Source of the DNA: Fictibacillus nanhaiensis
Lineage (GTDB): Bacteria; Bacillota; Bacilli; Bacillales; Fictibacillaceae
Direction of reading: 5' to 3'
DNA length: 64,000 bases
NCBI RefSeq assembly: GCF_019801215.1
Contig: NZ_JAHVJO010000001.1
Span: forward strand, 186,001-250,000
Shown one piece after another: positions 54,506 through 63,743 of the stretch (the stretch's first letter is position 1; every line of letters begins with the position of its first letter). Both the position numbers and the translations under genes were made by a program. The notes under the pieces were generated by a model. That model saw only the letters and a program-made list of their open reading frames with translations, was not told the origin of the DNA and did not search any database.

Positions 54506-56863
54506 ATGCAAGAAAAAATGTTACGTGTCTTGGAATTAAAAAAGGTAATAGAACGATTAAAAAAACACGCGAGCTGTACGTTAGGAATGAATAAGATCGA
54601 TGCACTTGTACCATCTACAACTTTAGAAGAAGTGAACGATGCACAGGAAGCGACAGATGAAGGCGTAAAGATTCTTCGGTTAAAAGGGCAAGTCCCCTTT
54701 GGGGGTATTTTTGACATTCGATCAAATGTCAAACGCTCTAAAATAGGAAGTCTCCTTAATGAAGAAGACCTTTTGGATATTGCTTCTACCCTTTACGGCG
54801 GAAGAAGATTTAAGAGATTTATTGAGGGATTGGTTGATGATGGCATTGAGCTAGAAATACTGAAGGATGCTGCCGGAGGAATCATTCCCTTTCATGAACT
54901 TGAACAATCTATTAAGAGCTGTGTTGATGATAACGGCCACATGATGGATAGTGCAAGCAATGAACTTAGAGCAATCCGTCAGCAGCTTCGAACGTTTGAA
55001 GCGAGAGTAAGAGAAAAGCTAGAATCTATCGTCAGATCTTCAAGTTATCAAAAAATGTTATCTGATTCTATCATCACGATACGTAATGACAGATTTGTTA
55101 TACCTGTTAAACAGGAGTACAGAGGCAACTTTGGCGGAATGGTTCACGACCAGTCAGCTAGTGGGGCGACATTGTTTATTGAACCTCAATCTGTCGTATC
55201 GATAAACAACCAAGTAAAAGAGACAAAGGCGAAGGAAACGCGTGAAATAGAAAAGATTTTAAGAGAACTTACAGTGCAAGTTGCACAGAGTGCTGATGAT
55301 ATCCTATTGAATGTTGATATTTTAGCAGAGGTTGATTTTATATTAGCAAAAGCTAGATTTGCGAATGAACTAAAATGTACAAGACCTATCATGAACGATA
55401 AAGGCTATATATCTCTTCACTATGGCAGACACCCCTTACTTGAACAAGACTCGGTTGTTCCGATCAGTGTTAAGCTTGGCGGAGAATATCAATCTCTCGT
55501 TATTACCGGCCCAAACACCGGGGGGAAAACTGTTACATTAAAAACAATCGGTCTTCTTACATTAATGGCTCAATGTGGATTGCAGATACCGGCACAGGAA
55601 GAATCTGAAATGGCTGTATTTAAAACTATTTTTGCAGACATTGGGGATGAGCAATCAATCGAGCAATCCTTGAGTACGTTTTCGTCTCACATGGTTAATA
55701 TTGTAGATATTTTGAACAAGATGGACCATGAATCACTCGTTCTCTTTGATGAACTTGGTGCAGGTACAGATCCTCAAGAAGGAGCAGCGCTTGCGATCTC
55801 CATTCTAGATTTTGTTTTTGCAAGAGGTGCACGTGTTGTAGCTACAACCCATTATAGTGAGCTAAAAGCATATGCTTATAATCGTGACGGGGTTATGAAT
55901 GCTTCGGTTGAATTTGATATCCAGACGCTCCGCCCAACGTACCGTCTTTTAGTCGGTGTACCGGGTCGAAGCAACGCCTTTGAAATATCAAAGAGACTTG
56001 GTCTTCGTCAAGATATCATTGACTCTGCACGTTCACAAATCAGCGAAGATGAAAACAAGATAGACAACATGATCAGATCGCTAGAAGACAACAGAAAAGA
56101 AGCAGAGAAAGAAATGGAAGAAGCCCAATTAAAAAGACGAGAAGCAGAAGCGATTAAAGAAGAATTAGAACGTGAGATGGAGCTTTTCCAAAATGAAAAA
56201 GAACGATTATACGATAAAGCAAAACAAGAAGCAGATAAGGTAGTTGAAAATGCACGTATAACAGCAGAGGAAATTATTGTTGAAATTCGTGAACTTCAAA
56301 AAGCAGGCGGTCAAATTAAAGAGCATAAATTAATCGAAGCGAAAAAAAGACTTGAACAAGCAGTTCCGAAAACGAAAGCTAAGAATAAGAAGCCGAAAGC
56401 TGTCTCTACAAAAACAGAATATGTGCCTGGTGATGAAGTGAGGGTCTTAAGTGTAGGGCAAAAAGGACATATCGTTGAAAAAGTGAGCAATAAAGAGTAT
56501 CAAGTTCAAATTGGCATTCTCAAGATGAATGTTTCTGAAAGGGACTTAGAATGGGTAAAAGAATCTAAAGCAAAACATGAGCCTCGATCGTTCGTAAAGG
56601 TAACAGGTTCAACCGATTCATCGCGTCCTGAACTGGATCTGAGAGGAAAAAGGTATGAGGATGCTATGCTTGAGGTTGACCGTTATTTAGATGAGGCATT
56701 GATGGCAGGTTTTAATCAGGTATATATTATTCATGGTAAAGGAACAGGTGCTCTCAGAAAAGGTGTTCAAGAACTTCTGAAATCGCACAGAAATGTGAAG
56801 TCTACTCGGATGGGGGCTGCTGGTGAAGGTGGAGGCGGAGTAACAGTAGCTGTGTTAAAATAA
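54506..56863 (+). CDS. mutS2: MutS2 ATPase/endonuclease
   Basis: 785 residues. MutS core with Walker A TGPNTGGKT (about 333-341) and LVLFDELGAGTDPQEGAALA (about 411-430), a long coiled coil (about 510-620) and a C-terminal Smr domain (about 712-785, ELDLRGKRYEDAMLEVDRYL). MutS2 does not perform mismatch repair. In B. subtilis it acts on collided ribosomes and recombination intermediates. TCAGGAGGA precedes the ATG. Confidence 0.95.
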   Translation: MQEKMLRVLELKKVIERLKKHASCTLGMNKIDALVPSTTLEEVNDAQEATDEGVKILRLKGQVPFGGIFDIRSNVKRSKIGSLLNEEDLLDIASTLYGGRRFKRFIEGLVDDGIELEILKDAAGGIIPFHELEQSIKSCVDDNGHMMDSASNELRAIRQQLRTFEARVREKLESIVRSSSYQKMLSDSIITIRNDRFVIPVKQEYRGNFGGMVHDQSASGATLFIEPQSVVSINNQVKETKAKETREIEKILRELTVQVAQSADDILLNVDILAEVDFILAKARFANELKCTRPIMNDKGYISLHYGRHPLLEQDSVVPISVKLGGEYQSLVITGPNTGGKTVTLKTIGLLTLMAQCGLQIPAQEESEMAVFKTIFADIGDEQSIEQSLSTFSSHMVNIVDILNKMDHESLVLFDELGAGTDPQEGAALAISILDFVFARGARVVATTHYSELKAYAYNRDGVMNASVEFDIQTLRPTYRLLVGVPGRSNAFEISKRLGLRQDIIDSARSQISEDENKIDNMIRSLEDNRKEAEKEMEEAQLKRREAEAIKEELEREMELFQNEKERLYDKAKQEADKVVENARITAEEIIVEIRELQKAGGQIKEHKLIEAKKRLEQAVPKTKAKNKKPKAVSTKTEYVPGDEVRVLSVGQKGHIVEKVSNKEYQVQIGILKMNVSERDLEWVKESKAKHEPRSFVKVTGSTDSSRPELDLRGKRYEDAMLEVDRYLDEALMAGFNQVYIIHGKGTGALRKGVQELLKSHRNVKSTRMGAAGEGGGGVTVAVLK

Positions 56864-56896
56864 TCAAAGTTTACTTTAGATAAAGGGGAACTGTTG

Positions 56897-57301
56897 ATGG
56901 ATTTTATGGGAAATGCTTTTTTGAAAACAGCAGCAAACTACAGTGTGGTAGTACTGTGCCTCGTTTTGTTTTTGGCAGTATTTGAAATTGTAACTCGGTA
57001 TAAGAACTGGGTTGAAATAAAAAAGGGGAATCTGTCAGTAGCTTTAGCAACTGGAGGGAAAATTTTTGGAATCGCCAATATTTTTCGTTATTCCATTGCG
57101 CAAAATGATTCTTTACTTATGATGATTACGTGGGGTATTTATGGATTTATCCTGCTTCTTATCGGTTATTTTATATTTGAATTTTTGACACCGAAATTTC
57201 AGATCGATAAAGAAATTGAAAATGATAACAGAGCGGTAGGATTTATATCCATGATTATCTCAATCGGCCTTTCTTTTGTAATTGGCGAAGGAATCGAATA
57301 A
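56897..57301 (+). CDS. yshE: DUF350 membrane protein
   Basis: 134 residues with four predicted helices (about 12-32, 42-62, 71-92, 110-130) of the DUF350 family. Location after mutS2 matches yshE of B. subtilis. Function unknown. The ATG at 56897 is preferred over the TTG just before it; AAAGGGGAA lies upstream. Confidence 0.8.
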   Translation: MDFMGNAFLKTAANYSVVVLCLVLFLAVFEIVTRYKNWVEIKKGNLSVALATGGKIFGIANIFRYSIAQNDSLLMMITWGIYGFILLLIGYFIFEFLTPKFQIDKEIENDNRAVGFISMIISIGLSFVIGEGIE

Positions 57302-57316
57302 TTGAAGGGATAAGAT

Positions 57317-57400
57317 ATGGAAACATTATTTAAAGTATTATTTGTTTTAAGTGGCGTATTTATTGCTGCAGGCTTCGTTTATTTACTTTTCTTTACTTAG
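57317..57400 (+). CDS. 27-residue hydrophobic membrane peptide
   Basis: ATG at 57317, 6 nt after AAGGGA, opens a 27-codon frame ending TAG at 57400. The product (starts METLFKVLFVLSGVF, ends VYLLFFT) is a single membrane helix with one lysine and one glutamate. It follows yshE by 15 bp and is closed by a strong terminator 6 bp after its stop. Ribosome site, spacing and terminator placement make it a likely real small gene. Not a family I recognise. Confidence 0.55.
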   Translation: METLFKVLFVLSGVFIAAGFVYLLFFT

Positions 57401-57406
57401 AATGAA

Positions 57407-57438
57407 CCAGATCTCACAAAAAGAGATCTGGTTTTTTG
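57407..57438 (+). terminator. Terminator after the mutS2-yshE-peptide unit
   Basis: CCAGATCTC/GAGATCTGG with a 7-nt loop and T6. Confidence 0.9.
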
Positions 57439-57479
57439 CATTCATATTTAACCGATAATTTAAAATTTTTAAAAAAGTA

Positions 57480-57501
57480 TATAATATTGTATGCGTTTTC
57501 A
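57480..57501 (+). promoter_or_regulatory. lcfA -10 element with cre-like site
   Basis: TATAAT (57480-57485) is followed by TGTATGCGTTTTCA (57488-57501), a cre match with one mismatch to TGWNANCGNTNWCA. It covers the predicted start and would suit carbon catabolite repression of fatty-acid degradation. The -35 is weak. Confidence 0.5.
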
Positions 57502-57564
57502 ATATAATAGGAATAAAGATATAGAATTTTTGAAGGAAGGCGTGAATTAAAGGAGGAGATGCAA

Positions 57565-59244
57565 GTGGAAAGAAGGTGGCTTAACAGTTACCCAAGTGAA
57601 ATTCCGGGACATCTTGATTACGACAGCAAACCTTTATTCGCGTATTTAGAATCAGCAGCAGAAGAGAAAAGAGACAATACTGCTGTACATTTTTTAGGCA
57701 AAACATTAACATTCGGTGAGCTATATGAAAGCAGCTTACGGTTTGCTCATTCCCTATCACAACTGGGAGTGGAAAAAGGAGATCGGGTAGCAATCATGCT
57801 GCCAAACTGTCCACAGGCAGTAATTGCATACTATGGTACCTTGCTCTTGGGAGGTATCGTTGTACAGACGAATCCGCTATATACCGAAAGAGAGTTACGC
57901 CATCAACTCTCTGACAGCGGTGCAACCGTGCTTGTTGGATTGGATTTATTGTTTGGAAGAATTTCTGCAGTACGTAAGGATACCTCATTAGAGCATGTAA
58001 TTATGACTTCCATTAAGGATTATTTGCCATTTCCCAAAAACCTGATTTATCCATTTATTCAAAAACGGCAAAACCCTACTGTGGTTGTTGACATCTCTTA
58101 TAATCACGAGGTACATTCCTTTTCACAGCTTCTTAAGCGTTCACAGCCTATAAAACCGCAAGTAAGTATATCTCCAGATGAAGATCTTGCTTTATTGCAG
58201 TATACAGGAGGAACGACAGGCCCAGCTAAAGGGGTAATGCTGACACACCAAAATCTCGTAATCAATGCTTTGCAATGTAATGCATGGATGTTCAAGAATC
58301 GAGAGGGTGAAGAAAAAATCCTTGGAGCATTGCCTTTTTTCCATGTTTACGGGATGACTTGTGTGATGAACCTCGGCATAATCACAAGAGCCCAAATGAT
58401 TATTCTTCCTAAATTCGATCCTGTTCAAGTGTTAAAGACGATCCATAAAGAACGTCCTACGCTTTTTCCAGGAGCACCAACTATGTACATCGCTCTCCTT
58501 AACCATCCTGATCTTAAGAAATATGATTTGTCTTCCATTCAGGCATGTATCAGCGGGTCGGCAGCTTTACCATTAGAAGTCCAAGAAAAGTTTCAGGCTG
58601 TCATTTCAGGATCGTTAGTTGAGGGATACGGATTAACGGAAGCATCTCCTGTTACCCATGCCAATTTAATCTATGGTAATCAAGTTAAAGGCAGTATTGG
58701 GCTGCCATGGCCAAACACCGAAGCCGCTATTATCTCTCAAGAAACAGGTGAGTGGGCTCTACCTGGCGAGATAGGGGAGTTAGCTGTTCGCGGACCACAA
58801 GTGATGAGAGGCTATTGGAATCAGCCTGAAGAAACGGCATCTGTTTTTCGAGATGATTGGCTCATTACAGGGGACATGGGCTACATGGATGAAAAAGGGT
58901 ATTTTTACATTGTTGATCGTAAAAAGGACCTTATTATCGCAAGCGGGTTTAACATATACCCGCGAGAAGTAGAAGAGGTATTATACGAGCATGAAAAGGT
59001 GAAAGAAGCTGTTGTCGTTGGAGTTCCTGATAAATATCGCGGGGAAACAGTAAAGGCCTTTCTTGTCCTGAAAGAAGGAGCAGAGTGCACGGAAGAGGAA
59101 CTGAACGCATATTGCCGAGAGCACCTAGCATCTTTTAAAGTTCCTAAACTGTATGAGTTCAGAGATGAGCTTCCAAAAACGATGGTAGGAAAGATTTTAA
59201 GAAGAGTACTTCTTGAAGAGGAAAGAGAAAAAGCAAAACAATGA
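57565..59244 (+). CDS. lcfA: Long-chain fatty-acid-CoA ligase LcfA
   Basis: Activates fatty acids to acyl-CoA using ATP. 559 residues. AMP-binding motif LLQYTGGTTGPAKGVMLTH (about 210-228), GYGLTEASPV (about 353-362), and VDRKKDLIIASGFNIYPREV (about 450-469) are intact. I choose GTG at 57565, 8 nt after AAAGGAGG; the ATG at 57559 is only 2 nt from that site. A terminator separates it from fadR, unlike the single operon of B. subtilis. Confidence 0.93.
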   Translation: MERRWLNSYPSEIPGHLDYDSKPLFAYLESAAEEKRDNTAVHFLGKTLTFGELYESSLRFAHSLSQLGVEKGDRVAIMLPNCPQAVIAYYGTLLLGGIVVQTNPLYTERELRHQLSDSGATVLVGLDLLFGRISAVRKDTSLEHVIMTSIKDYLPFPKNLIYPFIQKRQNPTVVVDISYNHEVHSFSQLLKRSQPIKPQVSISPDEDLALLQYTGGTTGPAKGVMLTHQNLVINALQCNAWMFKNREGEEKILGALPFFHVYGMTCVMNLGIITRAQMIILPKFDPVQVLKTIHKERPTLFPGAPTMYIALLNHPDLKKYDLSSIQACISGSAALPLEVQEKFQAVISGSLVEGYGLTEASPVTHANLIYGNQVKGSIGLPWPNTEAAIISQETGEWALPGEIGELAVRGPQVMRGYWNQPEETASVFRDDWLITGDMGYMDEKGYFYIVDRKKDLIIASGFNIYPREVEEVLYEHEKVKEAVVVGVPDKYRGETVKAFLVLKEGAECTEEELNAYCREHLASFKVPKLYEFRDELPKTMVGKILRRVLLEEEREKAKQ

Positions 59245-59249
59245 TCTAA

Positions 59250-59276
59250 AAAAACCGCCATTATGCGGTTTTTTTC
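59250..59276 (+). terminator. Terminator after lcfA
   Basis: AAAAACCGC/GCGGTTTTT with a 6-nt loop and a T7 run. Confidence 0.88.
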
Positions 59277-59339
59277 CTTTCTCAATAATAAAAATACGTT
59301 AAAGCTTGTCAATATTGATAAAAAAATGACATAATGAAA

Positions 59340-59369
59340 TTGACAGAAAAGAAAGATTTGTTTTACAAT
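59340..59369 (+). promoter_or_regulatory. Sigma-A promoter of fadR-fadB-etfBA
   Basis: Perfect TTGACA (59340-59345), an 18-nt spacer and TACAAT (59364-59369). Confidence 0.75.
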
Positions 59370-59371
59370 TA

Positions 59372-59389
59372 TGAATGAACAATCATTCA
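59372..59389. promoter_or_regulatory. FadR operator
   Basis: TGAATGA-ACAA-TCATTCA is a perfect 18-bp palindrome matching the B. subtilis FadR box TGAATGAMTANTCATTCA closely (the arms are exact). It begins 2 nt after the -10 and covers the start, so FadR would block its own operon until acyl-CoA releases it. Confidence 0.85.
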
Positions 59390-59435
59390 TTTTCGGTAAT
59401 GTTCGATTGTGTTATACACAAATGAGGCGATGGTT

Positions 59436-60035
59436 ATGAAACGTAAAGGTCCAAAGTATGAAAAAATCATTGATGCAGCTGTAAATGTAATCGCGGAACA
59501 TGGTTATCATCAATCCCAAGTTTCAAAGATTGCTAAAGAAGCAGGTGTCGCTGATGGTACCATTTATCTTTATTTTAAGAACAAAGAAGATTTGCTCGTT
59601 TCTGTTTTTAATGAAAAAATGGGGACCTTTATTGCAAAAACAGAAAGCGAGCTTAAAAGCAGTGATACAGCGATTGATAAACTTAAAACACTTGTTGAGA
59701 TGCATTTTAAACAATTAACAGCTGACTATGAACTATCTATCGTAACTCAATTAGAGCTGCGTCAAACAAACCGGCAGCTTCGTGCTAAAATTGGTGAAGT
59801 ATTAAAGAGATATTTAAATTTAATCGATACCATTTTAAAGGATGGCATGAATGAAGGTGTGTTTGTAAGCGATATGGACTACAGGCTGGCAAGACAAATG
59901 ATATTTGGAACAATTGATGAGACCGCTACAAACTGGGTGATGAATGATCATCGATATGATTTGCCTTCGCTTGCAGGGCCTATCCATCAAATGCTTGTAA
60001 ACGGTCTGTCAGTCAGGCGGCAGCATCCAGATTGA
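59436..60035 (+). CDS. fadR: TetR-family fatty-acid degradation repressor FadR
   Basis: 199 residues. TetR N-terminal helix-turn-helix (about 10-55, IAEHGYHQSQVSKIAKEAGVADGTIYLYF split), with a variable helical ligand-binding domain behind it. Long-chain acyl-CoA releases the B. subtilis homologue from DNA. The FadR box upstream of this gene is the strongest support. The ATG at 59436 is the family start; the ATG at 59430 is also possible. fadB follows 24 bp later. Confidence 0.92.
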   Translation: MKRKGPKYEKIIDAAVNVIAEHGYHQSQVSKIAKEAGVADGTIYLYFKNKEDLLVSVFNEKMGTFIAKTESELKSSDTAIDKLKTLVEMHFKQLTADYELSIVTQLELRQTNRQLRAKIGEVLKRYLNLIDTILKDGMNEGVFVSDMDYRLARQMIFGTIDETATNWVMNDHRYDLPSLAGPIHQMLVNGLSVRRQHPD

Positions 60036-60059
60036 TTTTTATAAAGAGGAGGCTAGAAA

Positions 60060-60833
60060 GTGAAAAATTTGCAAGTGGTTATCCAGGATAAGATTGCAAC
60101 GATTAAATTAAATCGAGCACCTGCAAACGCCCTCTCGACCGGCGTAATCGAGGAGATCGACCAAGCGCTTGATCAGATTGAACAGGATAACACCATTAAA
60201 ACAGTCGTTATTTTAGGTGAAGGGCGCTTCTTCTCAGCAGGAGCAGATATTAAAGAATTCACTGAAGTACCAGATGAAAAAGGTTTTGCGCTATTAGGAA
60301 AAAAAGGCCAGGATGTTTTCAATCGAATAGAACAATTTTCTAAGCCTGTAATCGCTGCGATACATGGGGCTGCATTAGGTGGTGGGTTGGAGCTTGCGAT
60401 GAGCTGCCACGTCCGTCTTGTTGCAGAAGATGCAAAGCTTGGTCTTCCAGAGCTTACTCTCGGTCTTGTACCAGGTTTTGCAGGAACACAAAGGCTTCCT
60501 CAACTTGTAGGAGTACCAAAAGCATGTGAGATGCTTCTAACGAGTAAACCAATTTCAGGAAAAGAAGCGGTAACCCTTGGATTAGCAAACGACTCTTTTC
60601 CAGCTGAAGAACTCTTTGAAAGGGCTTACAAAATGGCTGAAAGCTTTTCTGAGAAAAGTGCTGTATCCCTTAAATATACGTTAGAACTTTTGAATTACGC
60701 TCGAAACGGTCTATATGAACAAGGTGCAGAGAAAGAGCAAGAACTGTTCGGTAAAGCGTTTAAGAGCCATGATGGCCAAGAAGGCATCCAAGCTTTTATT
60801 GAAAAAAGAAAACCTGTATTTCAGGACCGATAA
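60060..60833 (+). CDS. fadB: Enoyl-CoA hydratase FadB
   Basis: 257 residues, crotonase family. FSAGADIKEF (about 59-68) forms the oxyanion-hole region, and GAALGGGLELAMSCHVRL followed by LPELTLGLVPGFAGTQRL (about 101-145) holds the catalytic glutamates. Hydrates enoyl-CoA in beta-oxidation. GTG start at 60060 after AGAGGAGG. In the FadR-controlled operon. Confidence 0.92.
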   Translation: MKNLQVVIQDKIATIKLNRAPANALSTGVIEEIDQALDQIEQDNTIKTVVILGEGRFFSAGADIKEFTEVPDEKGFALLGKKGQDVFNRIEQFSKPVIAAIHGAALGGGLELAMSCHVRLVAEDAKLGLPELTLGLVPGFAGTQRLPQLVGVPKACEMLLTSKPISGKEAVTLGLANDSFPAEELFERAYKMAESFSEKSAVSLKYTLELLNYARNGLYEQGAEKEQELFGKAFKSHDGQEGIQAFIEKRKPVFQDR

Positions 60834-60850
60834 ATTAGGAGGGAAAACCA

Positions 60851-61621
60851 ATGAATATTTATGTGATTTTAAAACGTACCTTTGATACAGAAGAAAAGAT
60901 TGCAGTTACCAACAACAAAATTTCAGAAGACAGTGCGGAATTCATCATCAACCCTTATGATGAGTACGCAATTGAAGAAGCGATCACATTGAAAGATGCA
61001 CATGGCGGGACCGTTACGGTTGTGACCGTAGGAGATGAAGACTCTGAAAAAGAGCTAAGGACCGCTTTAGCAATGGGTGCGGATCAAGCCGTACTTATTT
61101 CAAATGAAGATTTGGACAGCCAAGATCAGTTTACTACGTCATCTGTTCTGGCAGCTTATTTTAAAGATAAAGAATATGACATTATTTTAGGCGGAAACGT
61201 TGCAATTGATAATGGAACAGGTCAAGTAGGTCCACGCTTAGCTGAGCTGCTTGATATCCCACATGTAACGACGATCACGAAAATAGAAGTGAATGGAACG
61301 ACTGTAAATATTGAACGTGACGTAGAAGGAGATCTTGAAAAAATTGAGACTTCTCTGCCCCTTTTAGTGACAGCTCAGCAAGGTTTGAACGAACCGCGTT
61401 ATCCATCTCTTCCGGGAATCATGAAAGCGAAGAAAAAGCCGTTGGAAACATTGGAACTCGATGATCTTGATATCGATGAAGATGATGTTGAAGCTAAAAC
61501 AAAAACGGTAGAAGTCTATCTTCCACCTAAAAAGGAAGCGGGCAAAATCTTATCTGGTGAAAAGGCTGACCAAGTAAAAGAACTTGTATCCCTTTTAAGA
61601 AACGAAGCAAAGGTAATATAA
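60851..61621 (+). CDS. etfB: Electron transfer flavoprotein beta subunit
   Basis: 256 residues with a Rossmann-type AMP/FAD-binding fold. LAMGADQAVLISNE (about 74-87) and TAQQGLNEPRYPSLPGIMKAK near 175-195 are ETF-beta signatures. With EtfA it carries electrons from acyl-CoA dehydrogenases to the respiratory chain. AGGAGGGAA before the ATG; stop is 12 bp before the etfA start. Confidence 0.95.
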   Translation: MNIYVILKRTFDTEEKIAVTNNKISEDSAEFIINPYDEYAIEEAITLKDAHGGTVTVVTVGDEDSEKELRTALAMGADQAVLISNEDLDSQDQFTTSSVLAAYFKDKEYDIILGGNVAIDNGTGQVGPRLAELLDIPHVTTITKIEVNGTTVNIERDVEGDLEKIETSLPLLVTAQQGLNEPRYPSLPGIMKAKKKPLETLELDDLDIDEDDVEAKTKTVEVYLPPKKEAGKILSGEKADQVKELVSLLRNEAKVI

Positions 61622-61633
61622 GGAGGAGACATC

Positions 61634-62605
61634 ATGGCTAAAAAAGTTTTAGTACTCGCAGAATCTCGTGACGGTGCACTGCGTAACGTTTCATTTGAAG
61701 CAATCGCTGCAGCAAAAGAAATATCTGGTGGAGGAGAAGTTTTCGCTGTTTTGTGTGGTGACTCGGTACATTCTCTTGCAAGCGATCTGATCCATTATGG
61801 AGCTGACCGCGTGTTAGTAGCGGAAAATGAAAAACTCAAAAACTATACCACAGATGGTTACTTTCAAACTTTGAAACAAATCATCGATGAAGAGAAGCCT
61901 GAAGCGATTGTTTTCGGTCATACTTCATTAGGAAAAGATCTTTCCCCAAGACTGGCGGCACGATTAGAATCTGGCCTCATCTCAGATGTGACGGGACTTG
62001 AGCAAGCAGGTGAGAATACAGTATTTACACGTCCAGTGTTTTCTGGGAAAGCGTTTGAGAAAAAGCTGATTTCGGATGGTCTTGTTTTTGTAACCGTCAG
62101 ACCAAACAATATCGCACCTCTAGAAAAAGACGAGTCTCGTACGGGGGAAGTTAAATCGGTTTCCGTTGAAATTAAAGACTTACGAACCATTGTAAAAGAA
62201 GTTGTTCGAAAAGCATCTACTGGGGTAGATCTTTCAGAAGCAAAAATCATTGTAGCTGGTGGTCGTGGTGTGAAATCTGAAGATGGATTTAAGCCATTGC
62301 AAGAACTCGCAGACGTTTTAGGAGCAGCAGTAGGTGCTTCAAGAGGTGCCTGTGATGCGGATTATTGTGATTATTCTCTTCAGATCGGACAAACAGGTAA
62401 AGTTGTAACACCTGATTTGTATATTGCATGCGGAATTTCGGGTGCAATTCAGCATTTAGCAGGTATGTCCAATTCGAAAGTCATTGTCGCAATTAACAAA
62501 GACCCGGAAGCAAGCATCTTCTCTGTAGCAGATTACGGAATTGTAGGAGACTTGTTTGAGGTTGTACCGCTGTTAACAGAAGAATTCAAAAAGGTGTTAG
62601 TATAA
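61634..62605 (+). CDS. etfA: Electron transfer flavoprotein alpha subunit
   Basis: 323 residues. The C-terminal FAD-binding domain has GAAVGASRGACDADYC (about 235-250), IGQTGKVVTPDLYIACGISGAIQH (split) and NKDPEASIFSVADYGIVGD. The N-terminal domain pairs with EtfB. AAGGAGGAGA precedes the ATG. Last gene of fadR-fadB-etfB-etfA. Confidence 0.96.
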   Translation: MAKKVLVLAESRDGALRNVSFEAIAAAKEISGGGEVFAVLCGDSVHSLASDLIHYGADRVLVAENEKLKNYTTDGYFQTLKQIIDEEKPEAIVFGHTSLGKDLSPRLAARLESGLISDVTGLEQAGENTVFTRPVFSGKAFEKKLISDGLVFVTVRPNNIAPLEKDESRTGEVKSVSVEIKDLRTIVKEVVRKASTGVDLSEAKIIVAGGRGVKSEDGFKPLQELADVLGAAVGASRGACDADYCDYSLQIGQTGKVVTPDLYIACGISGAIQHLAGMSNSKVIVAINKDPEASIFSVADYGIVGDLFEVVPLLTEEFKKVLV

Positions 62606-62616
62606 TTAAAGAATCT

Positions 62617-62653
62617 AAAACGTCCAGTTCATTCATCTACTGGACGTTTTTTT
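62617..62653 (+). terminator. Terminator after etfA
   Basis: AAAACGTCCAG/CTGGACGTTTT with a 12-nt loop and T7. Confidence 0.88.
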
Positions 62654-62678
62654 ACATAAGGATGCAGGGGGAGAATTA

Positions 62679-63269
62679 ATGACAACTGTTGCTTTTATCC
62701 GTCATGGAGAAACAGATTGGAACATTCAAAAAAGAGCTCAAGGGTGTATGGATATTCCATTAAATGAACAAGGTTTGAATCAGGCCAATTTGTTAGCTAA
62801 GAGATTTAGAGCTGAAAAATGGGATGTTATCTATTCTAGTCCATTATCAAGAGCCCATCAAACTGCAACAGCGATAGAAAAAGCTACAGGGTTATCTGTG
62901 ATTACTGATGAAAGGCTCCGTGAGATCTCATTTGGTGAGACTGAGGGTACAACAGAAGAAGAGCGGGTGGAGCGATGGGGAAAGGATTGGAATAAGCTGG
63001 AGTTAGGCAGGGAACGAAATGAAGAGGCTGATCATCGCTGGAAATCTGTTCTTCAAGAGATCGTTTTGAACCATGAGAATCAAAAAGTATTGATTGTCAC
63101 ACACGGTGCACTCCTTGTGAGGATCTATAAGGATCTTTTAGAGGATAAAACGGATAGATGGTATGGATTGAATAACACTTCTTTATCCGTTTTTAAACAT
63201 AACCATATCCGGTGGTCATGCGAATTATTCAACTGTCAAAAGCATTTAGATGGAGCGCAAACCATTTAA
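62679..63269 (+). CDS. Histidine phosphatase family protein
   Basis: 196 residues. RHGETDWN (R8, H9, G10, E11) is the phosphohistidine site. ISFGETEGTT and VTHGALLVRIY (second His) complete the catalytic set of the phosphoglycerate-mutase-like superfamily. The specific substrate is unclear; it may be an alpha-ribazole phosphatase or PhoE-type broad phosphatase. GGGGGAG precedes the ATG. It stands between etfA and trxA. Confidence 0.85.
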   Translation: MTTVAFIRHGETDWNIQKRAQGCMDIPLNEQGLNQANLLAKRFRAEKWDVIYSSPLSRAHQTATAIEKATGLSVITDERLREISFGETEGTTEEERVERWGKDWNKLELGRERNEEADHRWKSVLQEIVLNHENQKVLIVTHGALLVRIYKDLLEDKTDRWYGLNNTSLSVFKHNHIRWSCELFNCQKHLDGAQTI

Positions 63270-63340
63270 CGTTTGTCAGTTATAAAACTTGGGTACGATA
63301 AAGTTGAGCAAACTATTAGCAACTGTGTATTTTGTGGTGA

Positions 63341-63346
63341 TATACT
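63341..63346 (+). promoter_or_regulatory. Extended -10 promoter of trxA
   Basis: TGaTATACT: a TATACT -10 with TG one base upstream. The -35 is poor. Another control site was not visible. Confidence 0.45.
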
Positions 63347-63384
63347 TTGTTTACACTTTGTTAATTAAAAAGGAGGGCCAATAA

Positions 63385-63696
63385 ATGGCTATTGTAAATG
63401 CATCAGATCAAACATTTAATACAGAAACAGGTGAAGGGTTAGTACTTGCTGATTTTTGGGCGCCGTGGTGCGGACCTTGTAAAATGATCGCTCCTGTTCT
63501 TGAAGAGCTCGATCAAGAGGTTGAAGAAGTAAAGGTTGTTAAATTGGATGTTGATGAAAACCAAGAAACAGCTGGCAAATATGGAGTTATGAGTATTCCT
63601 ACATTGCTTGTATTCAAAGATGGTCAAGTAGTTGATCAAGTTGTAGGTTTCCAACCAAAAGAAGCGTTAGTAGAACTCTTAAACAAGCATAAGTAA
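63385..63696 (+). CDS. trxA: Thioredoxin TrxA
   Basis: 103 residues with active-site WCGPC at 28-32, and the cis-proline in SIPTLLVF (about 73-80). General cytoplasmic disulfide reductase. AAGGAGGGCC precedes the ATG. Monocistronic, closed by the hairpin at 63706-63730. Confidence 0.97.
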   Translation: MAIVNASDQTFNTETGEGLVLADFWAPWCGPCKMIAPVLEELDQEVEEVKVVKLDVDENQETAGKYGVMSIPTLLVFKDGQVVDQVVGFQPKEALVELLNKHK

Positions 63697-63705
63697 GCTA
63701 TCTAT

Positions 63706-63730
63706 AAAGCCCGGGCTACCGGGCTTTTTT
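63706..63730 (+). terminator. Terminator after trxA
   Basis: AAAGCCCGG/CCGGGCTTT with a 4-nt loop and T6. Confidence 0.9.
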
Positions 63731-63743
63731 CTGTTTCATCAAG

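Noticed and set aside
57440-57560. FadR box before lcfA
   Set aside because: No TGAATGA/TCATTCA pair is present; only the cre-like sequence is visible.
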